33,311 bases of DNA, from assembly GCA_001789805.1 (NCBI GenBank), contig MGAR01000020.1:1-33311 (forward strand), read 5' to 3'. The notes beneath the pieces were generated by a model, which did no database searches, was not told the origin of the DNA, and saw nothing but the letters and a program-made list of their open reading frames with translations. Within the stretch, counting starts at the first letter, position 1; each line of letters opens with the position of its first letter. This document shows, in pieces, positions 29,564-33,311 of the stretch. The position numbers and the translations under genes were made by a program. This DNA comes from Candidatus Roizmanbacteria bacterium RIFCSPLOWO2_01_FULL_41_22 (GTDB taxonomy: Bacteria > Patescibacteriota > Microgenomatia > UBA1406 > GWC2-37-13).

Positions 29564-30013
29564 ATGGACAATAAAACTGGTAACGATATTATTGGCACGA
29601 TGGAAAAATGGTATGCTAAAGCTCCTGTACTTCCAACCAATGTTAAAGAGGTGATTGTCAAGTTTGCCCCGATTTTAGCCTTGGTTTTTGGAATCTTGGG
29701 TGTAGTTGGTGCGATCGGCGGTCTGGGACTGCTGACGGTGTTTTCCCCATTGGCGATGTTGGGCGGAGCAAAAACAATATCATCATACGGCGGCGGATTT
29801 ATCTCCGCTTTATTCTGGCTTGCTTCTGCAGTGCTGATGTTAATTGCCTATCCGGGCATCAATGCGCGAAAGCAAAAAGGCTGGAACTGGCTTTTTTGGA
29901 GCGAGGTGGTCAGTATCGTTGGAACATTGCTCTCCTACGCGATTTTGTCAGGAATAGTCGGTGGCTTGATTGGTTTTTATATTTTGTTTCAGGTCAAGTC
30001 GTACTATAAATAA
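29564..30013 (+). CDS. Conserved four-helix membrane protein, probably highly expressed
   Basis: 149 aa. Hydrophobic segments at about residues 30-50, 78-98, 106-124 and 125-143, with a Gly-rich link. The pattern WYAKAPVLPTNVKEVIVKFAPILAL at the start and GFYILFQVKSYYK at the end matches a family I recall as common in Microgenomates. Function unknown. The strong Shine-Dalgarno and palindromic leader suggest abundant, regulated synthesis. It is convergent with the malic enzyme gene. Confidence 0.7.
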   Translation: MDNKTGNDIIGTMEKWYAKAPVLPTNVKEVIVKFAPILALVFGILGVVGAIGGLGLLTVFSPLAMLGGAKTISSYGGGFISALFWLASAVLMLIAYPGINARKQKGWNWLFWSEVVSIVGTLLSYAILSGIVGGLIGFYILFQVKSYYK

Positions 30014-30043
30014 AAACGAGAGAAGTTCGAGAGTTAAATTTTA

Positions 30044-30074
30044 GACCAAGTGAATTGGTTATCTATTTTTATTT
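30044..30074 (+). terminator. Weak intrinsic terminator after the four-helix protein
   Basis: Stem GACCAA/TTGGTT with loop GTGAA, followed by ATCTATTTTTATTT. The stem is short and the T-run interrupted. Confidence 0.4.
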
Positions 30075-31253
30075 ATCCGCCAGTACAGCGCGAGCGACAT
30101 AGTCGGCAAGATGTGGAGTAAACGGGTCGGGGATAATCGCCGCAGGCGAGGGTTTTTTTACCAAGTTGGATAAGGCCTCAGATGCCGCCAGTTTCATTTC
30201 CTGCGTGATGGTGGTGAGCCGGCCTTTGATTACTGCTTGAAAAATTCCCGGGAAGACCAGAACGTTATTGATCTGATTGGCAAAGTCACTGCGGCCGCTG
30301 GCAACCACCGCTGCTCCTGCTTTTTTCGCCACATCAGGCATGATCTCGGGAGTCGGGTTGGCCAGACTAAAAACAATCGGATTTTTGGCCATGCTTCTGA
30401 CCATCGCCCCAGTAATTAAGTTGGGAGCGGAAAGGCCAATCACCACATCGGCGCCTTTTATCGTCTTACCAATTGCACCCTGTCTTTTTTTGAGATTGGA
30501 GACGCCGGCGATCGCTTGTTTGTAGACGTTTTGATCTGTCCTTCCAGCATAAATAGCGCCCTTCCTATCAACCATAATCAGACTGCCAACAGCCGGATGC
30601 CGGGGAATCTTCTGACAAACGTTGGCCAAACAGCTTATCCCCAGAAGCATTTTGGCGACTGCCAAGCCGGCAGCGCCGGCGCCAATAATTACCACATTTA
30701 ATGACTCATACGGCTTACCAACCACTTTGGCCGCGTTTACCAGTGCCGCTTTTACGACAATAGCTGTCCCATGCTGGTCGTCGTGAAAAACCGGAATGCC
30801 GATATTTTGCAGTTCCTCTTCAATCTGAAAACAGCGCGGAGCTGAAATATCTTCCAGATTGATTCCGGCAAATGAAGGGGCGATTTGGCGGACAAAACTG
30901 ACGATTTCCGCTGAGTTTTGGGTGTTGACTACAATCGGCACCGCGTCAACGCCGCCGAATTTTTTAAGCAAAATCGCTTTCCCTTCCATCACCGGAATTG
31001 CCGCCTCAGGACCGATATTGCCCAACCCAAGCACCGCCGAGCCATCAGAGATTACCGCGACAGTTCGCCCTCGCCAGGTGAGATCATAGGAAAGAGCGGG
31101 ATTGGCGGCGATTTTCCGGCAGGGTTCGGCAACCCCGGGAGTATAAACTACAGCCAGATCTTTGCGGTTATTGATCGGTATTACCGACTCGATTTTAATT
31201 TTGCCTTGATATTTTTTATGAAGCGCCAGTGATTCCCGGTAAACGTCAGTCAT
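30069..31253 (-). CDS. Malic enzyme (NAD(P)-dependent, decarboxylating)
   Basis: Converts malate to pyruvate and CO2 with NAD(P) reduction. 394 aa from the start chosen, the size of short bacterial malic enzymes. Catalytic residues: YTPGVAEPC (Y37), EGKAILLKKFGG (K92), metal ligands in INLEDI (E134, D135) and FHDDQHGTA (D158, D159). The Rossmann motif GAGAAGLAVA follows at about 190. The frame extends to a TTG six codons upstream, but TGC-TAGAAT (31262-31270) lies 8 bp before the ATG at 31253, so the shorter form is preferred. It links to pyruvate-based fermentation. Confidence 0.93.
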   Translation of the reverse strand: MTDVYRESLALHKKYQGKIKIESVIPINNRKDLAVVYTPGVAEPCRKIAANPALSYDLTWRGRTVAVISDGSAVLGLGNIGPEAAIPVMEGKAILLKKFGGVDAVPIVVNTQNSAEIVSFVRQIAPSFAGINLEDISAPRCFQIEEELQNIGIPVFHDDQHGTAIVVKAALVNAAKVVGKPYESLNVVIIGAGAAGLAVAKMLLGISCLANVCQKIPRHPAVGSLIMVDRKGAIYAGRTDQNVYKQAIAGVSNLKKRQGAIGKTIKGADVVIGLSAPNLITGAMVRSMAKNPIVFSLANPTPEIMPDVAKKAGAAVVASGRSDFANQINNVLVFPGIFQAVIKGRLTTITQEMKLAASEALSNLVKKPSPAAIIPDPFTPHLADYVARAVLADK

Positions 31254-31261
31254 TAGTCCAT

Positions 31262-31270
31262 ATTCTAGCA
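31262..31270 (-). promoter_or_regulatory. Extended -10 of malic enzyme
   Basis: Minus strand TGC-TAGAAT, 8 bp before the ATG at 31253. Confidence 0.45.
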
Positions 31271-31331
31271 AACAAAAAGTAAAAATAGAGATAAGATTAT
31301 TATTTCATAGATATAGTAGAATGAATTAATC

Positions 31332-32225
31332 ATGTCAACAAAGCAGCGCCGTCCACACTACCAAGATTTGAAACACAAGTGGACCAGGCGACATCAAGAG
31401 TTACACGGTAATCTTTGGAAAAAGCATCGGAACGTTTTGCAATGGCTTGAGGACTCTTCCAAACAGTTGGTGGTGGGTTCGGTGGCGAGCGTTCTATTTC
31501 TTATTCATCCGCTTTCGCACAATGTGCTGGCGCAGAAATTGCTGCATCTCAGCTCGCCCAAACACAATCTGGAATCTCAGCCGATTGACAGCGGCGTGCA
31601 GCTGATTATGGCTCTATCTTCTAGTCTCCCGCCCCAGGTTGAGCCGTTGACTGACGAGCAGGAAACCGCCATCACCAAATTACTAACCGATTATTATCAG
31701 CTGCCGGTCACATCAGCCATTGACGGCAAACGGCTGGATCGCAGTTATGGCTTGATTGGCGCCGAACAGCACCTGATGCGTTATCCGGGTGATACTATCA
31801 CCACTCACTTTGACTTGCCGGAGGAGACCCGATTTGCGGCTTCAGGTATGGCGCCCGGGCGCGGCGCCTGGGGTTATTTTACCGACTCCAGTGCCACGTT
31901 GACCAATCAGGATAAATTAAGAGAGAAATATTATATCGCGGTTCCCACCTTTTTGGCGCCGGGCTGGAAAGACGACCCCCATGCGTACTATAATTTTTTT
32001 AAGTATCGCAAGATGCTGGTTGTCAATCCGGAAAACGGCAAAGCGATGGTGGTGGTGATCGGCGATGCGGGGCCGGCTACCTGGACCGGCAAACATCTCG
32101 GTGGTTCACCTGAGATAATGGCTTATCTGGAAAGGAAAGACGGCAGTGCCAAAGGCGCGGTGTTATATTTTTTTATCGACGATCCGGAGGATGAAGTTAC
32201 GTTGGGTCCGGTAGCGAAAACTTAA
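31332..32225 (+). CDS. Conserved Patescibacteria surface-type protein (possible double-psi barrel)
   Basis: 297 aa: a long basic N-terminus (residues 1-45, rich in Lys, Arg, His), one hydrophobic segment at about 47-65, then an extracytoplasmic domain. The C-terminal part (MLVVNPENGKAMVVVIGDAGPATWTGKHLGGSPE) resembles a double-psi beta-barrel as in RlpA/MltA-like cell-wall proteins; this is a weak inference. TATAGT (31312-31317) is 14 bp upstream. Divergent from malic enzyme. Confidence 0.65.
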   Translation: MSTKQRRPHYQDLKHKWTRRHQELHGNLWKKHRNVLQWLEDSSKQLVVGSVASVLFLIHPLSHNVLAQKLLHLSSPKHNLESQPIDSGVQLIMALSSSLPPQVEPLTDEQETAITKLLTDYYQLPVTSAIDGKRLDRSYGLIGAEQHLMRYPGDTITTHFDLPEETRFAASGMAPGRGAWGYFTDSSATLTNQDKLREKYYIAVPTFLAPGWKDDPHAYYNFFKYRKMLVVNPENGKAMVVVIGDAGPATWTGKHLGGSPEIMAYLERKDGSAKGAVLYFFIDDPEDEVTLGPVAKT

Positions 32226-32234
32226 ATCTTATGG

Positions 32235-32263
32235 AAAGCGCAACATACCTTTCGAGAAAAGCC
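32235..32263 (+). repeat. Dispersed intergenic repeat, copy 2
   Basis: AAAGCGCAACATACCTTTCG followed by AGAAAAGCC. It is related to copy 1 at 16343 and inverted relative to copy 3 at 32382; the pair encloses a further inverted match, CTTGAAAGTCC (32263-32273) against GGACTTTCACG (32317-32327). Confidence 0.45.
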
Positions 32264-32381
32264 TTGAAAGTCCGTTAGTAATAAAGAATAAAGGAAAGAT
32301 AAATGTTTGTATCAGAGGACTTTCACGGAGTGAGTTATACGAGATAAATAGTACAATTACTTACTAAGTTATGACGAACGT

Positions 32382-32409
32382 CTTTTCGAGAAACGGTATG
32401 TGAGCTTTA
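32382..32409 (-). repeat. Dispersed intergenic repeat, copy 3 (inverted)
   Basis: Minus strand TAAAGCTCACATACCGTTTC followed by TCGAAAAG; one mismatch over 19 bases to copy 1 at 16343. Confidence 0.5.
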
Positions 32410-32449
32410 CCGTAATAGATAAATTAAGCAAAATAGACTTTTTACAAAC

Positions 32450-32782
32450 ATGAAAAAACATTTTTACAGCCATCTGGTCGAGATTGATTCGATCATCGTG
32501 TCACTTGCGACCTTGGACATTTCTGCAAAAGAAAAACAGGAGCTGATATTAATTGTCGAGTCCAGCGTCCATCATCTGGTCGTTGATACGGTGTTATCTG
32601 AGCTAGTTGAAGAAGACAAAAAGATTTTTATCATTCATCTGGCAAAAGAAAATCATATCGGTCTGTGGACTTTTTTAAATCATAAAATCCACAATGTGGA
32701 AGATAAAATCCGCCAGGCTGTTAGTGGGTTAGTCAGCGAACTTCATCAGGATATTGAAAAGACTAAAAAGCAAAAAAAGTAA
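32450..32782 (+). CDS. Small conserved helical protein (110 aa)
   Basis: Entirely helical and highly charged. LVEIDSIIVSLATLDIS, HHLVVDTVLSELVEEDKKIFI and a Lys-rich tail follow a pattern I recall in small Microgenomates proteins of unknown function (DUF5663-like; not certain). No membrane helix or enzyme motif. It follows the 224-bp structured spacer 32226-32449. A weak TAGACT lies 10 bp before the ATG. Confidence 0.6.
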   Translation: MKKHFYSHLVEIDSIIVSLATLDISAKEKQELILIVESSVHHLVVDTVLSELVEEDKKIFIIHLAKENHIGLWTFLNHKIHNVEDKIRQAVSGLVSELHQDIEKTKKQKK

Positions 32783-32795
32783 ACGATTTCTTAAG

Positions 32796-33311
32796 TTATT
32801 TAGTTTTTTTATTTACATAAAATACCTTTCTTAGGAAAAGGCGCAAACGGTAAAGAAGACCTTGATGCTTAGGTTCGATTACTTCATTATAGATAAAATG
32901 AGCGTCTTTCTCGATTTTGAATGACTTAGACTTAGCAGTAAACTCTTTTCCACCGATCTCAATCAGAGCGTCTCCTTGAGGCAAGATCAAAGAATAGCGG
33001 CCATTTTTATCAGTTGTTGTTGAGTTAAGGCTGTCGCCGGTTTTTATCTGTACATTAGCTAATCTGTCACCTAACGGGTTTTTTACTTCTCCGGCAATCG
33101 CCCCGGGTAAAAAATATTTTTTTAACACTCCAAGCGCCTTTCTCTCCGAACCATCGTCATTATAAAGGGCGGTGGTTCCATCTGATAACACCCAGTAATT
33201 TAAGCCGACCACCTGCTGCCGGTGTTTATATAACAAAGATAACACCTGATCAATAAAGTCCGCCTGCTCGTCTTCATTCATATTGCCGTGAATGTCTGGT
33301 ATTGGAGCGCC
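32796..33311 (-). CDS. C-terminal part of a probable glycoside hydrolase with a carboxypeptidase-regulatory-like domain
   Basis: The frame is open to the window edge (10 codons before the internal ATG at 33281), so this is the end of a longer protein of which 171 codons are visible. The first part (YGHR-like strand QVVGLNYWVLSDGTTALYNDDGSERKAL) looks like the last strand and helix of a TIM-barrel hydrolase. From about AGEVKNPLGDRLANVQIKTG a beta-sandwich of the CarboxypepD_reg/CnaB type follows (TTTDKNGRYSLILPQG). The basic C-terminus (YRLRLFLRKVFYVNKKTK) could be a membrane-proximal anchor. Confidence 0.65.
   Translation of the reverse strand, partial: GAPIPDIHGNMNEDEQADFIDQVLSLLYKHRQQVVGLNYWVLSDGTTALYNDDGSERKALGVLKKYFLPGAIAGEVKNPLGDRLANVQIKTGDSLNSTTTDKNGRYSLILPQGDALIEIGGKEFTAKSKSFKIEKDAHFIYNEVIEPKHQGLLYRLRLFLRKVFYVNKKTK

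Noticed and set aside
1-33311. CRISPR array, rRNA, intact insertion sequence or replication origin
   Set aside because: No regularly spaced direct repeats of 23-40 bp, no rRNA signatures, no transposase or integrase motifs and no DnaA-box cluster were noticed on either strand.

Overview
The window looks like a piece of a Patescibacteria (Candidate Phyla Radiation) chromosome, most likely Microgenomates. This rests on small, tightly packed genes, many short conserved proteins that I remember mainly from that group (a DUF5674 protein, a four-helix membrane protein, two small hypotheticals), a fermentative gene set and moderate GC. TGA is used as a stop, so this is not a recoded (Gracilibacteria-type) genome. 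The lineage is inferred from memory of families, not from a search.

Layout. 1-4470 (minus strand): a carbon-metabolism operon, fba > gap > pgk > glpX, then a membrane-anchored protein cut by the window edge. It is led by a strong promoter and a possible 12-codon leader peptide. 4548-5272: a HIT hydrolase and an alkyltransferase-like DNA-repair protein, overlapping by ATGA. 5256-7469: an N-domain-less ClpB with a CIRCE-like operator. 7500-8527: yidD and trmD, back to back on overlapping promoters only 14 bp apart. 8610-11551: a Gld-type ABC exporter operon. 11644-17568: gltX, a tiny basic protein, a zinc-ribbon protein, nadC, a GH18 protein, a FecR-like protein, a cupin and two conserved small proteins.

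17690-25167 is more accessory: a stand-alone lycopene cyclase domain, an AbiEii-type toxin pair, tRNA-His, era, tRNA-Gln, a mazEF pair, an FTR1 permease, a tRNA-like remnant, a 2-hydroxyacid dehydrogenase, a truncated hydrolase, a GNAT gene that looks frameshifted and a DUF4365 nuclease-like gene. 25350-33311: an unknown protein, a palindrome-rich spacer, two HAD proteins, a BCP peroxiredoxin, a DUF3800 protein, the four-helix membrane protein behind a 30-bp perfect palindrome, malic enzyme, a cell-surface-type protein, a small hypothetical and the C-terminal part of a probable glycoside hydrolase.

Three whole-window signals stand out. First, about a dozen start codons lie 5-8 bp behind a -10 box, so leaderless mRNA appears to be the default here. 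The -10 is often extended (TGn), and several translated starts had to be moved downstream because the longest open frame includes the promoter. Second, A-rich 7-bp tandem arrays occur in spacers and also in frame inside trmD and gltX. Third, small palindromic or inverted-repeat families recur between genes. No CRISPR array, rRNA or intact transposase was seen.
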